A stretch of DNA of 48,710 nt from Clostridia bacterium (GCA_017549565.1 JAFYUI010000012.1:1-48710), one strand, 5' to 3'. Numbered from the stretch's first letter, positions 32,532-41,309 are shown. The notes: a model not told the origin generated them from the sequence alone. A program made the numbers and translations.

Positions 32532-34592
32532 TTAAAGCTTCATACAAACATCCCACGCACCCCAAATAACTGTGCGAAGGTTACCAACATTTGCGGCATC
32601 CCCTATAACATGCACCTTGCCGCCTTTTTTAGCAAGAGGAGTGGGGTTGTAGCCAACCGACATAATAACGCTGTCGCAAGCAATATCAAATTGCTTGCCG
32701 TCTTTGTCGGTAACGGTGATGCTACCATCGTTAATAGAGTTAAGTTTGGTTTCCAAATGAACGGGAACGCTGTTGGTTTTAAAGAAATCACGAAGAAAAC
32801 TTGTGTTAGCAAGGCAAATACCCGGTGTTGTGATAAGGTCGTCCTGCATTTCAATAATGGTTGGCTTTTTGCCCTTTAAATAAAGGTCATAAGCAATTTC
32901 GCAACCGGTTAAACCGCCACCGATAATTGCAACATTTTCCTTAACTTCTTTGTTGCCGAGCAGGTAATCAACTGCTTCAATGGTGGTTTCAATATTTTTA
33001 ATCGGAATATTTTTAGCCACAGCACCGGTAGCAACAATAATTTCATCGGCATTAAGTGATTTTACATCCTTAATTTCGGTGTTTAATTTTATATCAATAG
33101 GATATTTAGAAAGCTCGCGAACATACCAAGCAATAAGCGCTTTGTCCTTTTCTTTAAAATCAGGTGCAGCCGCTGCAATAAACACACCGCCTAATTTATC
33201 GGTCTTTTCATAAAGGGTTACCTTGTGGCCGCGCTCGGCACAAACAAGTGCTGCCTCCATACCACCGATACCGCCACCGATAATGGCAATATTCTTAACC
33301 TTTTTAGCGGGTGTAAGCTTATATTTTTTAGACTGCATTGTCTTGGGGTTTAATGCGCAACGGGCAAGACCCATTGTGTCGGTAAGGTCTTGTGTGTTTG
33401 CGTGACCTTTTGAAGACGAGAAGTTAAAGCAACCTGCGTGACAGCAAATGCATGGCTTAATGTCTTCAAGGCGGTCTTCAAGCATTTTTGTAATCCATTC
33501 AGGGTCGGTAAGGAACTGACGGGCAACACCAACGGCATCAATTTTGCCGTCTTTAACTGCATTGGCACCAACATCGGGTTCCATTCTGCCTGCACAAACA
33601 ACAGGGATATCAACAAATTTTTTAATGTGTGAAACATCTTCCAAATTGCAGTTTTGGGGCATATACATTGGCGGATGCGCCCAATACCACGAGTCGTATG
33701 TACCATTGTCGGCGTTAAGCATATCATAGCCCGCATCTTGCAAATATTTAGCGGCCTTTTCGCTTTCGGCCATATTTCGACCAACTTCAACATAATCTTC
33801 GCCCGGCATTGCACCCTCGCAAAAGCCCTTCATTTTGCTTTCTACCGAATAACGAAGCGATACGGGGAAGTCGTTTCCGCATTCGCCTTTAATTGCTTTA
33901 ACAATTTCAGCCGCAAAGCGATAGCGGTTTTCAAAGCTGCCGCCATATTCATCGGTACGCTTGTTGAAAAATTTAATAGAAAATTGGTCTAAAAGATAGC
34001 CCTCGTGCACGGCGTGAACTTCAACACCGTCAACACCCGCCTTTTTACAAAGCGCGGCGGTTTTTGCAAATGCCTCAATAATTTCGTGAATTTGCTCCTT
34101 TGTCATTTCGGGGCAAATAATATCGTGTGCCCAGCGTGACGGCTGTGCACTTGGTGAAGCAAGCTCGTGCGAGGTGTCAATAATAGGTTTAATAAGGGTA
34201 CGGGTCACCTTGTTTTTGTGAAGCGGTGCTACCAATTCGGTAATAGCCCAGCTTCTGCCCATACCTGCGGTTAACTGCACAAAAAGCTTTGCGCCAGATT
34301 TATGTATTTCATCCATAAATTCCTTTAACTCGTCAAACATTTTAGGATTTTGCCAAAGCCATTTGCCCCAAAATGTATCGCGAAGCGGTGCAATACCGGG
34401 GATAATAAGACCAACATTGTTGTTTGCGCGTTCTAAAAAGAAGTTTGCGGCTTCCTTATCAAAGTGGCAACCGCCAAGCTCAAACCAGCCAAATAGCGAG
34501 GTACCGCCCATAGGGCAAAGCACAATGCGGTTTTTAATTTCAACATTTCCTATTTTCCAAGGGGTAAAAAGGGGCTCAAATTTTTTGTCCAT
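32532..34592 (-). CDS. Old-yellow-enzyme family enoate reductase (FadH/BaiCD-like), FMN-FeS-FAD
   Basis: A 686-residue three-cofactor reductase. TIM barrel with FMN site: KNRIVLCPMGGTS, and VHAVHEGYLLDQFSIKFFNKRTDEYGGSFENRYRF. A 4Fe-4S motif CICCHAGCF...RCALNP at about 390-425. Then FAD and NADH domains with IAIIGGGIGGMEAALV and VAIIGGGLTGCEIAYDL. Such enzymes reduce activated C=C bonds (2-enoates, 2,4-dienoyl-CoA, bile acid or steroid 4-en-3-ones). The substrate is unknown. Same strand as, and just before, the aconitase-X genes. Confidence 0.9.
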   Translation of the reverse strand: MDKKFEPLFTPWKIGNVEIKNRIVLCPMGGTSLFGWFELGGCHFDKEAANFFLERANNNVGLIIPGIAPLRDTFWGKWLWQNPKMFDELKEFMDEIHKSGAKLFVQLTAGMGRSWAITELVAPLHKNKVTRTLIKPIIDTSHELASPSAQPSRWAHDIICPEMTKEQIHEIIEAFAKTAALCKKAGVDGVEVHAVHEGYLLDQFSIKFFNKRTDEYGGSFENRYRFAAEIVKAIKGECGNDFPVSLRYSVESKMKGFCEGAMPGEDYVEVGRNMAESEKAAKYLQDAGYDMLNADNGTYDSWYWAHPPMYMPQNCNLEDVSHIKKFVDIPVVCAGRMEPDVGANAVKDGKIDAVGVARQFLTDPEWITKMLEDRLEDIKPCICCHAGCFNFSSSKGHANTQDLTDTMGLARCALNPKTMQSKKYKLTPAKKVKNIAIIGGGIGGMEAALVCAERGHKVTLYEKTDKLGGVFIAAAAPDFKEKDKALIAWYVRELSKYPIDIKLNTEIKDVKSLNADEIIVATGAVAKNIPIKNIETTIEAVDYLLGNKEVKENVAIIGGGLTGCEIAYDLYLKGKKPTIIEMQDDLITTPGICLANTSFLRDFFKTNSVPVHLETKLNSINDGSITVTDKDGKQFDIACDSVIMSVGYNPTPLAKKGGKVHVIGDAANVGNLRTVIWGAWDVCMKL

Positions 34593-34687
34593 AAATGCAC
34601 ATCCTTTTTAAAAGTTATAAATATATTTTAATATATATTTGTTAAAAAATCAACAATTTAAAAAAGGGCAGATAATTTGCTTTTTTC

Positions 34688-34716
34688 TTGACTAATGTTC
34701 TAAATGCTTGTAAAAT
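34688..34716 (+). promoter_or_regulatory. Promoter of the mscS-family gene
   Basis: TTGACT (34688-34693), 17-base spacer, TAAAAT (34711-34716). Confidence 0.65.
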
Positions 34717-34741
34717 TTAAATATAGCATATAAATTAAGGA

Positions 34742-35560
34742 GTGCTTTTTATGTTAGAAAAAATTTTAGACTGGCTTTTCGAGCTTGCAACATCCTTTGG
34801 GCTTAAAATTTTAATTGGCATTTTGGTTTTAGTTGTTGGACTTTTTATAATTAAAATTGTTAAAAAGTTTATTAAAACCTCTAAAAAGCTTGATAAACTT
34901 GATTTAAGCATCCGTTCATTTTTGGCAAGCTTTGCAACTATCACGCTTTACATATTGCTTTTTATAACCTTGGCAATGGTTGTGGGCATTCCTGTTACAT
35001 CATTTTTAACCGTTTTGGCATCCTGCGGTGTGGCTATTGGCTTGGCGCTTCAAGGTGCACTTTCAAACTTTGCGGGCGGTTTAATGATTTTACTTTTTAA
35101 GCCCTTTAAGGTTGGTGACTATATCGAAGCCGCAGGTGAAGCGGGCACAGTTTCGGAAATTACGGTGGTTTACACCGTGCTTTTAACACCCGATAATAAG
35201 CAAATCACCATACCCAACGGCTCAATAACAAATGCCGTAATTGAAAATTATTCCGCAAAGGATATACGCCGTGTTGATACAACCTTTGTTGCCGATTATA
35301 GCTGTGACAGCGAAAAGGTTAAAGAAATTATTATGAAGGTTGTCACCTCACACAAAAAGGCACTCAAAACACCCGAAGCATTTGTAAGGGTTTCAAAATG
35401 TGCTGACAGCGGTGTAGAATATACCGCGCGCGTTTGGTCAAATACCGCAGATTATTGGGATGTTTATTTCGATGTTATCGAAGGTGTTAAAAAAGCGTTT
35501 GAAGAAAACGATATTAAAGTACCTTACCCTCAAATGGAAGTAAAAATTAAAGAAAAATAA
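34742..35560 (+). CDS. mscS: Small-conductance mechanosensitive channel, MscS family
   Basis: A 272-residue channel that opens under membrane tension to release solutes in osmotic downshock. Three membrane helices; the pore helix GVAIGLALQGALSNFAGGLMILLFKPFKVGDYIEA is textbook; soluble beta and C-terminal domains follow with DNKQITIPNGSITNAVIENYS. ATG after AAGGAG. Monocistronic, with promoter and terminator. Confidence 0.95.
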   Translation: MLFMLEKILDWLFELATSFGLKILIGILVLVVGLFIIKIVKKFIKTSKKLDKLDLSIRSFLASFATITLYILLFITLAMVVGIPVTSFLTVLASCGVAIGLALQGALSNFAGGLMILLFKPFKVGDYIEAAGEAGTVSEITVVYTVLLTPDNKQITIPNGSITNAVIENYSAKDIRRVDTTFVADYSCDSEKVKEIIMKVVTSHKKALKTPEAFVRVSKCADSGVEYTARVWSNTADYWDVYFDVIEGVKKAFEENDIKVPYPQMEVKIKEK

Positions 35561-35562
35561 AC

Positions 35563-35590
35563 AAAAACCGCCGAATTTTCGGCGGTTTTT
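35563..35590 (+). terminator. Terminator of mscS
   Basis: AAAAACCGCCGAA / TTCGGCGGTTTTT stem with a two-base loop. Confidence 0.9.
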
Positions 35591-35720
35591 AATTTGCTAT
35601 ATCCACTTATTTTCAAAAACGGATATCAAGATTATATTTCACGGCTAAATTTAAAAAGTGTTAAAGAAAGGTTAGGCGTTTAAAATGAATAAATATTTTA
35701 AAGCATTTTTATTGCTCGGT

Positions 35721-36230
35721 TTAATTTATGTCGAAATCATATTCTTTATCAATAAGTATATAGTTTAATTTGTGTTTTTTTGCAAGTTCTAAAACTTTTG
35801 CATTTTCATAAAGTGCATTTTCGATTGTATAGTCATCATCAAGGCGGTTTTCAATAACATTTGCAAATTTTTTAATGTCATTAAAGCGGGTTTTAATGTA
35901 ATTTTCGCTCATCACAAGGCAGTAATATTTAATTTCGTTTAAATATTCTTTTTCAAAATCTTTTTCGTAATCAAAGGGGATATAGCACCCCTCAACAATA
36001 AGGTTTTGCTTGTTTTCAATGGCGGTTTTAATCATTTCACGCACAATGGGCCATAAATATTCGGTCAGGGCGTCATCATCGCTTAATGGCGTAAGATTAG
36101 TGTTGCCGCTGCGGACAAGCCCCATTTTTAAATGGTCAATTGAAAGATAGGGAAAGTGGTGTTTTTCTAAAAGCTTTTGTGCAAGGGCGGTTTTGCCCGT
36201 GTGGGATGCACCAGAAATTAAAATAATCAT
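35721..36230 (-). CDS. P-loop kinase-like protein (2-phosphoglycerate/shikimate kinase fold)
   Basis: A 169-residue protein with Walker A GASHTGKTA at about residues 7-15, then a short acceptor region FPYLSIDHLKMGLVRSG, VEGCYIPFDY as a Walker-B-like strand, and a lid with KTRFNDIKKFA. This is the general build of small-molecule kinases of the AAA_33 / 2-phosphoglycerate kinase type; the substrate is not identifiable. ATG after AGGAGAAAT. Stands alone between mscS and tRNA-Ala. Confidence 0.7.
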   Translation of the reverse strand: MIILISGASHTGKTALAQKLLEKHHFPYLSIDHLKMGLVRSGNTNLTPLSDDDALTEYLWPIVREMIKTAIENKQNLIVEGCYIPFDYEKDFEKEYLNEIKYYCLVMSENYIKTRFNDIKKFANVIENRLDDDYTIENALYENAKVLELAKKHKLNYILIDKEYDFDIN

Positions 36231-36272
36231 ATATTTCTCCTGTGAGGTTAAAATCAAGAAAAAGCAATATAT

Positions 36273-36303
36273 AAAAAACGACTTGTCAAAACAAGCCGTT
36301 TTT
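36273..36303 (-). terminator. Terminator of tRNA-Ala
   Basis: On the minus strand ACGGCTTGT / ACAAGTCGT (one G-U pair) followed by a T-run, directly after the tRNA CCA end. Confidence 0.8.
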
Positions 36304-36378
36304 GGTGGAGATAGTGGGGCTCGAACCCATGACCTCTTGACTGCCAGTCAAGCGCTCTCCCAGCTGAGCTATACCCCC
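36303..36378 (-). tRNA. tRNA-Ala (GGC)
   Basis: 76 bases on the minus strand. The acceptor begins GGGGGTA and ends TATCTCC-A-CCA with the CCA encoded; D-arm TAGCTCAGCTGGGAGAGC; anticodon arm CTTGA-CTGGCAG-TCAAG with anticodon GGC; T-arm with GGTTCGAGCC. All four stems form, with G-U pairs in the acceptor. Confidence 0.95.
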
Positions 36379-36445
36379 AAATTTTCGTGTGCATTTATAT
36401 TAACATAAAAGCGTATTAAATTCAAGTGTAATTTTAAAAATCGGC

Positions 36446-36473
36446 TTGACAAGTGTGAAAAATCGGTTATAAT
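36446..36473 (+). promoter_or_regulatory. Promoter of tRNA-Gln
   Basis: Perfect TTGACA (36446-36451) and TATAAT (36468-36473) with a 16-base spacer, 19 bases before the tRNA. Confidence 0.85.
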
Positions 36474-36491
36474 AGTTTTGTTAATAAATTT

Positions 36492-36565
36492 TGGGGAATT
36501 GTGTAACGGTAGCACGACAGACTCTGACTCTGTTTGTTGGGGTTCGAATCCCTATTCCCCAGCCA
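36492..36565 (+). tRNA. tRNA-Gln (CTG)
   Basis: 74 bases. Acceptor TGGGGAA pairs with TTCCCCA; discriminator G and encoded CCA; anticodon arm ACAGA-CTCTGAC-TCTGT, anticodon CTG; T-arm GGTTCGAATCC. The last 18 bases recur twice downstream, each time with the terminator. Confidence 0.95.
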
Positions 36566-37009
36566 AAAAAGAAGCACTGACTAAATAAGTCGGTGCTTTT
36601 ATTTTTTGCACAAAAGTTCAAAGGGATTCGAACAAGGGCGGTTTGCCGAATGGCAAATTGCAACACTTCGGGGAATTGTTGCAAAGCCCGTGGGCAACGA
36701 GCAAAGCGAGGCGGAGGGCGCGTTGCGACCGAATTATCCCTATTCTCCAGCGAAAAAGAAGCACTGACTAAATAAGTCGGTGCTTTTATTTTTTTGCACA
36801 AAACCTCAAAGGGATTCGAACAAGGAGGGAGCGAAGCGGAAGAAAACAGTTTGGGGAACTGTTTTCGCCGACGTGGGCAACGAGCAAAGCGAGGCGGAGG
36901 GCGCGTTGCGGCTGAATCATCCCTATTCCCCAGCCAAAAAGAAGCACTGACTAAATAAGTCGGTGCTTTTATTTTTTGCAAATATTATATTTTAGCGATT
37001 TGAACAAGG
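36548..37009 (+). repeat. Tandem repeat made of the tRNA-Gln 3' end, its terminator and a GC-rich block
   Basis: The segment ATCCCTATTCCCCAGCCA plus terminator starts at 36548 and returns at 36736 (two base changes in the first 18 bases) and 36919 (none), a period of about 185 bases. Between copies are a reversed T-arm piece (AGGGATTCGAAC; degenerate in the third unit) and a GC-rich block with CAACGAGCAAAGCGAGGCGG. The block differs in its middle between units. No gene is supported in this 470-base stretch. Confidence 0.9.
36572..36608 (+). terminator. Terminator of tRNA-Gln (first of three copies)
   Basis: AAGCACTGACT / AGTCGGTGCTT 11-bp stem with loop AAATA and a T-run. Copies with the same stem follow at about 36759-36795 and 36941-36977. 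Confidence 0.9.
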
Positions 37010-37033
37010 ACACCAACCTTAAAGGTTGGTGAT

Positions 37034-38239
37034 TTATGGTTGATTTTTGACTTTTTTAGAGGGAAATGAGATGATTGCCCCTAGTGCCACAAGACATAAC
37101 CATATAAGAACAAGGCCGTTCCAACCTACACTTGATACAGCGTTGGCAAAAACTGTCGACGATATTCCTGCCGAGATATAGCTTATAAAATCCAAAAATC
37201 CGGTTGCTGCCGAAACCATGCCGGTATCTCTAAGACTTGGGCAGTAACGACTGTAAAGCATAGTTGAGGCACAGTTTGAAGAAAAGATTGCCGCAACCAA
37301 TAAAATGGTATTTAATATGGGTGATTTTAAAACCCATACTGCCACAAAGCAACAAGATGATACTAAAAACGCAAGAAATACCGTAAGATTAACATTATGA
37401 TGTAATCTTTCGTAAATAAAGACCGATGTAAAGGAACAAAAAGTAAGTATAAAAGTAGAAACAGTAAATATCATTGCGGCTTTTTTGGTAGAAAATCCAA
37501 GATATTGATTTAAATATGTAGGTAACCAAAAAACAACCGTAGTTCTTACAACACCAGTAATAAACGCTATAGCAGTCCATTTGATGATTTTGTGCTCAAC
37601 AAGAACAGCAACACTGCCTTTGGTTTTCTCTTTTTTGTATTTTCCATATTCAATAACACCTTTTTTCTCGAAAAATGTAAAAACACAAAAACTTACAACA
37701 CCCATTAAAAGCAGGGCCATACTTCCGAAAAGAAATACCCATTGCCATGCAAGAACCGCAGCTAAAATCCCCGCTAATGGGGTGCCCAAGAAAGAGGCAA
37801 AGGTATAACCTAAGCTACAGCGTGTAGCATAAATTGGTTGAGTGTTTTCGGCCACAACCTTGGTCATAGGGCCGTATATCATAGAAAGAAAAAAGCCAGC
37901 TGCACCATAGGTTATTACTGCTGCAAGCTTTGAAGAAGCGGTGGTTGCTAATAAGGAATTGCTTATGCCCGCCAAAAAAAGGCCAAAGCTTATCATATAT
38001 TTTGCTCTTATTTTATCGCCTATAGCGCCATTTATAAGTTGCCCAAGTGCATAAGTAACAAAATATACTGAAGAAAGCAAACCGATTTCTTCGGTTGTAA
38101 AGTCACCCGATTCTATCATTTGGGGTGATACTGCACCTAAAATATTGCGTACAATATACACTGCAAGGTATGAAACTGAACAAAGACTGCCAATTTTTAT
38201 GGCTTTTACGGCTTCGTTGCTGATTTTTATTTTACCCAT
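37034..38239 (-). CDS. MFS transporter
   Basis: A 401-residue protein with about twelve membrane helices. The first loop carries VYFVTYALGQLINGAIGDKIRAKYM, the MFS A-type motif as in organophosphate/OPA-like (GlpT/UhpT) members, and VYIVRNILGAVSPQM in helix 1 fits that group. I chose the ATG at 38239; a GTG three codons earlier is also open. It lies 85 bases after the bile salt hydrolase on the same strand, so co-transcription is possible. Substrate unknown. Confidence 0.8.
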   Translation of the reverse strand: MGKIKISNEAVKAIKIGSLCSVSYLAVYIVRNILGAVSPQMIESGDFTTEEIGLLSSVYFVTYALGQLINGAIGDKIRAKYMISFGLFLAGISNSLLATTASSKLAAVITYGAAGFFLSMIYGPMTKVVAENTQPIYATRCSLGYTFASFLGTPLAGILAAVLAWQWVFLFGSMALLLMGVVSFCVFTFFEKKGVIEYGKYKKEKTKGSVAVLVEHKIIKWTAIAFITGVVRTTVVFWLPTYLNQYLGFSTKKAAMIFTVSTFILTFCSFTSVFIYERLHHNVNLTVFLAFLVSSCCFVAVWVLKSPILNTILLVAAIFSSNCASTMLYSRYCPSLRDTGMVSAATGFLDFISYISAGISSTVFANAVSSVGWNGLVLIWLCLVALGAIISFPSKKVKNQP

Positions 38240-38324
38240 TTTATACACATCCGTTTCGTCAAAAGAGTTATCTCAATAGACATGCGAGAGTATATCGCAT
38301 TTTATTAAAAAAGTCAATAAATAT

Positions 38325-39278
38325 CTATTGTTGCCTTAATTTAATTTCGTAAATTTTTCGCTTGTTTAAATTGAATTTATGCATTGAAATTTTTGTAATT
38401 TTTGGGTTTTCATAGGTGGTGTAATAATAGTCGCCCTTTTTGGTGTCACAGCAACAGGTGTAACGGGTATATTCAAATTCGCCGCGTTCGGTCTGTACAC
38501 ACCCCTTTGGCATTGCGACTGATGATAAAATATGAAAAAAGTGGTTTACAGCGCTGTCAGTTTCAAGGTTTTTTGGTGAATTTTCTTTCACAAACATAGC
38601 TTTGACAAAGCGGGACGGGGACGAAAAGTCACCCGGCAGTCCCACAGCGCCAAGACCCAATGAAAAATTGTGTAGATTAAAGCTTTTAAAAAGTTTATTT
38701 ACAGCTAAACCATTGTGAAGTGAGGTGTAATTTTGCAAATTCAGTAAATGCCAATCAAAAGTTGGGTTGTTTGTAAGCACACCCACGGGGTTTTCATAAA
38801 TTTTAAGCCCTGTTTTCAACGGCTCGACTGTTATCGATTTTTCACTGTCACAAATAAAAAAGTGCAAGGGAGACAGGGGTAATTCTTCGCTAAAACTGAT
38901 GTTTACAAGGTTTATATTTTTTAAAACAACACTCGCATCATCAACATTTTCACATCTACTTAAAACATATGGGATAAATTCAAACGGTGTGATATTGTTC
39001 ACACCGTCTTTTTTATTGTTATAGTGGGCATTGTCAGGGAAGTTAAGCCCCGCAATACTTAAGCCCTTTTCATTTGTTGCTTCATAATAAAGCGGCACAC
39101 CGTCAACAACGGTTGCCATACCGATAATAGCAAAATGAGTTGTAATATCATCTAAACATCGCATTTTAAAAGGAAAATTTCGTGGGGAAATTACAACACT
39201 TTCGTTATAAGAAAAGTCTAAATCTAAATTTCTGCCAAAGTAATGGTTTTTGGCCTTAAAGCTAATTGCGGTGCACAT
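38325..39278 (-). CDS. bsh: Bile salt hydrolase / choloylglycine hydrolase family
   Basis: A 317-residue Ntn hydrolase that splits amino-acid-conjugated bile acids (some relatives split penicillin V). After removal of Met the nucleophile is C2. The other expected residues are all visible: R16, D19, N79 (GLNFP), N171 (LTNNPTFDW) and R223 (SPSRF). AVGLPGDFSSPSRFVKA is typical of bile salt hydrolases and argues against penicillin acylases. No signal peptide, so it acts in the cytoplasm. SD GGAGATGA. Likely supports life in the gut. Confidence 0.9.
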   Translation of the reverse strand: MCTAISFKAKNHYFGRNLDLDFSYNESVVISPRNFPFKMRCLDDITTHFAIIGMATVVDGVPLYYEATNEKGLSIAGLNFPDNAHYNNKKDGVNNITPFEFIPYVLSRCENVDDASVVLKNINLVNISFSEELPLSPLHFFICDSEKSITVEPLKTGLKIYENPVGVLTNNPTFDWHLLNLQNYTSLHNGLAVNKLFKSFNLHNFSLGLGAVGLPGDFSSPSRFVKAMFVKENSPKNLETDSAVNHFFHILSSVAMPKGCVQTERGEFEYTRYTCCCDTKKGDYYYTTYENPKITKISMHKFNLNKRKIYEIKLRQQ

Positions 39279-39314
39279 TTGAAAATCATCTCCGCAATTA
39301 GTGTGCCCCGCAAT

Positions 39315-39830
39315 TTATAAAAATTTCTTTTTTAATAGATTTGAAATATAATATGCTAAAATGCAAAGTGGTATATCTTTAAGTAAAAATGGTATTGAAA
39401 CTAAAAGTGCACTTGTAGAAAAATTATTGCCCGAAAGTGCGGAATATTGCAAAACACCAATTGTGTGGCAAATGACAACGCCTGCAATGCCAAGCAAAAT
39501 TTTCAAGAGGTCAGTTTTAAAAAGATGTGCAATGCCGCAACAGCAAACAAGGGGAAGAAAACCAATTATAAAACCGCCGGTATAAGAAAGTATGTGTTGT
39601 GGACCGCCTTGAAAATGGCAAAAAACCGGAACGCCCATCAGTCCTGCTAAGATATAACAAGCAACCGCAAGTGAAGAATATCTCAAATGCAAAAAATAAC
39701 CGCAAAGGCAAATAATAAAAACCTGCAAGGAAGCCGGCACGATACCAATTGGAATTGAGAGCTGAGCAAAAACAGCGATTGTTGCGGTAAAAAGTGCGGC
39801 AAATGTTAAATGTTTAAGATTGTGTTTCAT
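39315..39830 (-). CDS. bioY: Biotin transporter BioY
   Basis: A 171-residue membrane protein, the substrate-binding S component of an energy-coupling-factor biotin importer. BioY marks: AALFTATIAVFAQLSIPIG, VPASLQVFIICLCGYFL, LAGLMGVPVFCHFQGGPQHILSYTGGFIIGF. Six helices. I chose the ATG preceded by GAGG, well downstream of the first in-frame start, because the perfect promoter lies inside the longer frame. No BirA operator was recognised. Confidence 0.93.
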   Translation of the reverse strand: MKHNLKHLTFAALFTATIAVFAQLSIPIGIVPASLQVFIICLCGYFLHLRYSSLAVACYILAGLMGVPVFCHFQGGPQHILSYTGGFIIGFLPLVCCCGIAHLFKTDLLKILLGIAGVVICHTIGVLQYSALSGNNFSTSALLVSIPFLLKDIPLCILAYYISNLLKKKFL

Positions 39831-39860
39831 TTTTAACCTCGTTTTCATTGATATATAACT

Positions 39861-39889
39861 ATTATAAAATTTAAATTCAATAATGTCAA
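39861..39889 (-). promoter_or_regulatory. Consensus promoter of bioY
   Basis: Minus-strand TTGACA (39884-39889), exactly 17 bases, TATAAT (39861-39866): a full sigma-A consensus, 30 bases before the chosen start. Confidence 0.9.
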
Positions 39890-39926
39890 TGCATTTATAG
39901 GTAGGCACCATTTTAAATTCCAATTA

Positions 39927-39955
39927 TTGCAATTTATTTTAAATAATAGTATAAT
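39927..39955 (+). promoter_or_regulatory. Promoter of the SLC45-like MFS gene
   Basis: TTGCAA (39927-39932), 17-base spacer, TATAAT (39950-39955). Confidence 0.75.
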
Positions 39956-39984
39956 AGTTGTAAATAATAATTTGGGAGAATATT

Positions 39985-41304
39985 ATGAAACTAAACAATA
40001 AACGAACCTTTCTTGTAGGTTTTGCCTTTTTGTCGATTTGTGCCTTTTGGCAGCTTTATGATAATTTGGTGCCCAAAATCTTAACCGAAACCTTTAATAT
40101 TGGTGAAAGTGTTTCCGGTATAATTATGGCAGCTGATAATGTTTTGGCACTTTTCCTTTTGCCGCTTTTCGGTGGTCTTTCGGATAAATGCAAAAGCCGT
40201 CTCGGTCGCAGACGCCCCTTTATTTTATTTGGCACACTTGCGGCGGTGGCGCTTATGATGGCATTGCCAATTTTGACCGATAGCTTCCACGCATCCCCTG
40301 CAAGCTGGAAAACAGTTACCTTCATAATTGCCCTTGGCCTTTTGCTTATCGCAATGGGTACCTATCGCAGCCCTGCAGTTGCCTTAATGCCGGATGTTAC
40401 ACCAAAACCTTTACGTAGTAAAGCAAACGCTATTATAAACCTTATGGGTGCAGTCGGCGGTATAATTTATCTTATACTTACCACATTTTTATATAAAACC
40501 AATGCAGATGTTTATGTTTCTTATTTGCCGTTATTTATAATTGTTGGCGCTATAATGCTTGCGGCACTTATTATACTTTTGCTTTTTGTAAACGAGCCAA
40601 AACTTGCTATTGAACAAAAGGCATATGAAGAGGCACACCCCGAAGATAATTTGGCTAAATCTACCGAAAACGGTGAAAAGCTGCCAAAGGACGTTAAGAA
40701 AAGTCTTGCTTTTTTGCTTTGCTCCATCGCACTTTGGTTTATCGGTTATAACGGTGTTACAACTTGGTTTTCGGTTTATGCGACAAAAAGCTGGTCTATG
40801 ACACTTGGCCAAGCAAACACCTGCCTTACCATTGCCACAGCGGGCGCTATTGTAAGCTATATTCCTATCGGCAATATTGCAAGTAAAATCGGTCGCCGCA
40901 AAACCATTCGTTTTGGCACACTTTTGTTATCGACAAGCTTTGGTACAGCGTTTTTATATACAATGCTTTCTAACAAGTTTAGCCCCATTTTATATATCAT
41001 TTTCATATTGGTAGGCGTTGCTTGGGCAGCAATAAATGTAAACTCGCTTCCAATGGTTGTTGAAATGTGCAAAGGCAGTGAGGTCGGCAAATTCACAGGT
41101 CTTTATTATACATTTTCAATGTCGGCTCAAATTGCCACCCCAATCATTGCGGGCTGGTTGCTTGAAAATATTGACTATAAAACCCTTTTCCCATACGCCA
41201 CCATCTTCGTGTTTGCATCCTTTATTACAATGTCATTTGTTAAACACGGCGACAATAAAATTGAAGCTAAAAAGGGTATCGAGGCCTTTGATGTGGAGGA
41301 TTAG
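39985..41304 (+). CDS. MFS transporter, SLC45/GPH-like
   Basis: A 439-residue, twelve-helix transporter. LLPLFGGLSDKCKSRLGRRRPFILFGTLAA matches the sucrose-type SLC45 and GPH sugar-cation symporter pattern, and the helix-1 block AFWQLYDNLVPKIL fits as well. A polar loop (residues about 205-235) divides the halves. Probably a sugar or glycoside importer. The SD of the next gene lies in its last codons (GGAGGA), so translation of the two is likely linked. Confidence 0.85.
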   Translation: MKLNNKRTFLVGFAFLSICAFWQLYDNLVPKILTETFNIGESVSGIIMAADNVLALFLLPLFGGLSDKCKSRLGRRRPFILFGTLAAVALMMALPILTDSFHASPASWKTVTFIIALGLLLIAMGTYRSPAVALMPDVTPKPLRSKANAIINLMGAVGGIIYLILTTFLYKTNADVYVSYLPLFIIVGAIMLAALIILLLFVNEPKLAIEQKAYEEAHPEDNLAKSTENGEKLPKDVKKSLAFLLCSIALWFIGYNGVTTWFSVYATKSWSMTLGQANTCLTIATAGAIVSYIPIGNIASKIGRRKTIRFGTLLLSTSFGTAFLYTMLSNKFSPILYIIFILVGVAWAAINVNSLPMVVEMCKGSEVGKFTGLYYTFSMSAQIATPIIAGWLLENIDYKTLFPYATIFVFASFITMSFVKHGDNKIEAKKGIEAFDVED

Positions 41305-41309
41305 TTAAT

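Noticed and set aside
33350-33814. 154-residue minus-strand open frame
   Set aside because: Alternative frame inside the enoate reductase gene, whose own frame has clear FMN and Fe-S motifs.
35685-35768. 27-residue hydrophobic peptide frame (MNKYFKAFLLLGLIYVEIIFF...)
   Set aside because: No properly spaced ribosome-binding site, overlaps the antisense end of the kinase gene, and could arise by chance in AT-rich DNA.
36481-36981. 166-residue open frame on the minus strand
   Set aside because: It overlaps tRNA-Gln and is made by translating the tandem tRNA-tail repeat; the protein repeats itself with the DNA and has no ribosome-binding site of note.
37011-37031. Terminator for the MFS gene at 37034
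   Set aside because: CACCAACC / GGTTGGTG forms a good stem, but no T-run follows on the minus strand; it may still stabilise the transcript end.
36240-37040. Integrated phage or island at the tRNA genes
   Set aside because: Only tRNA-tail repeats are present; no integrase, excisionase or phage gene is seen within the window on either side.
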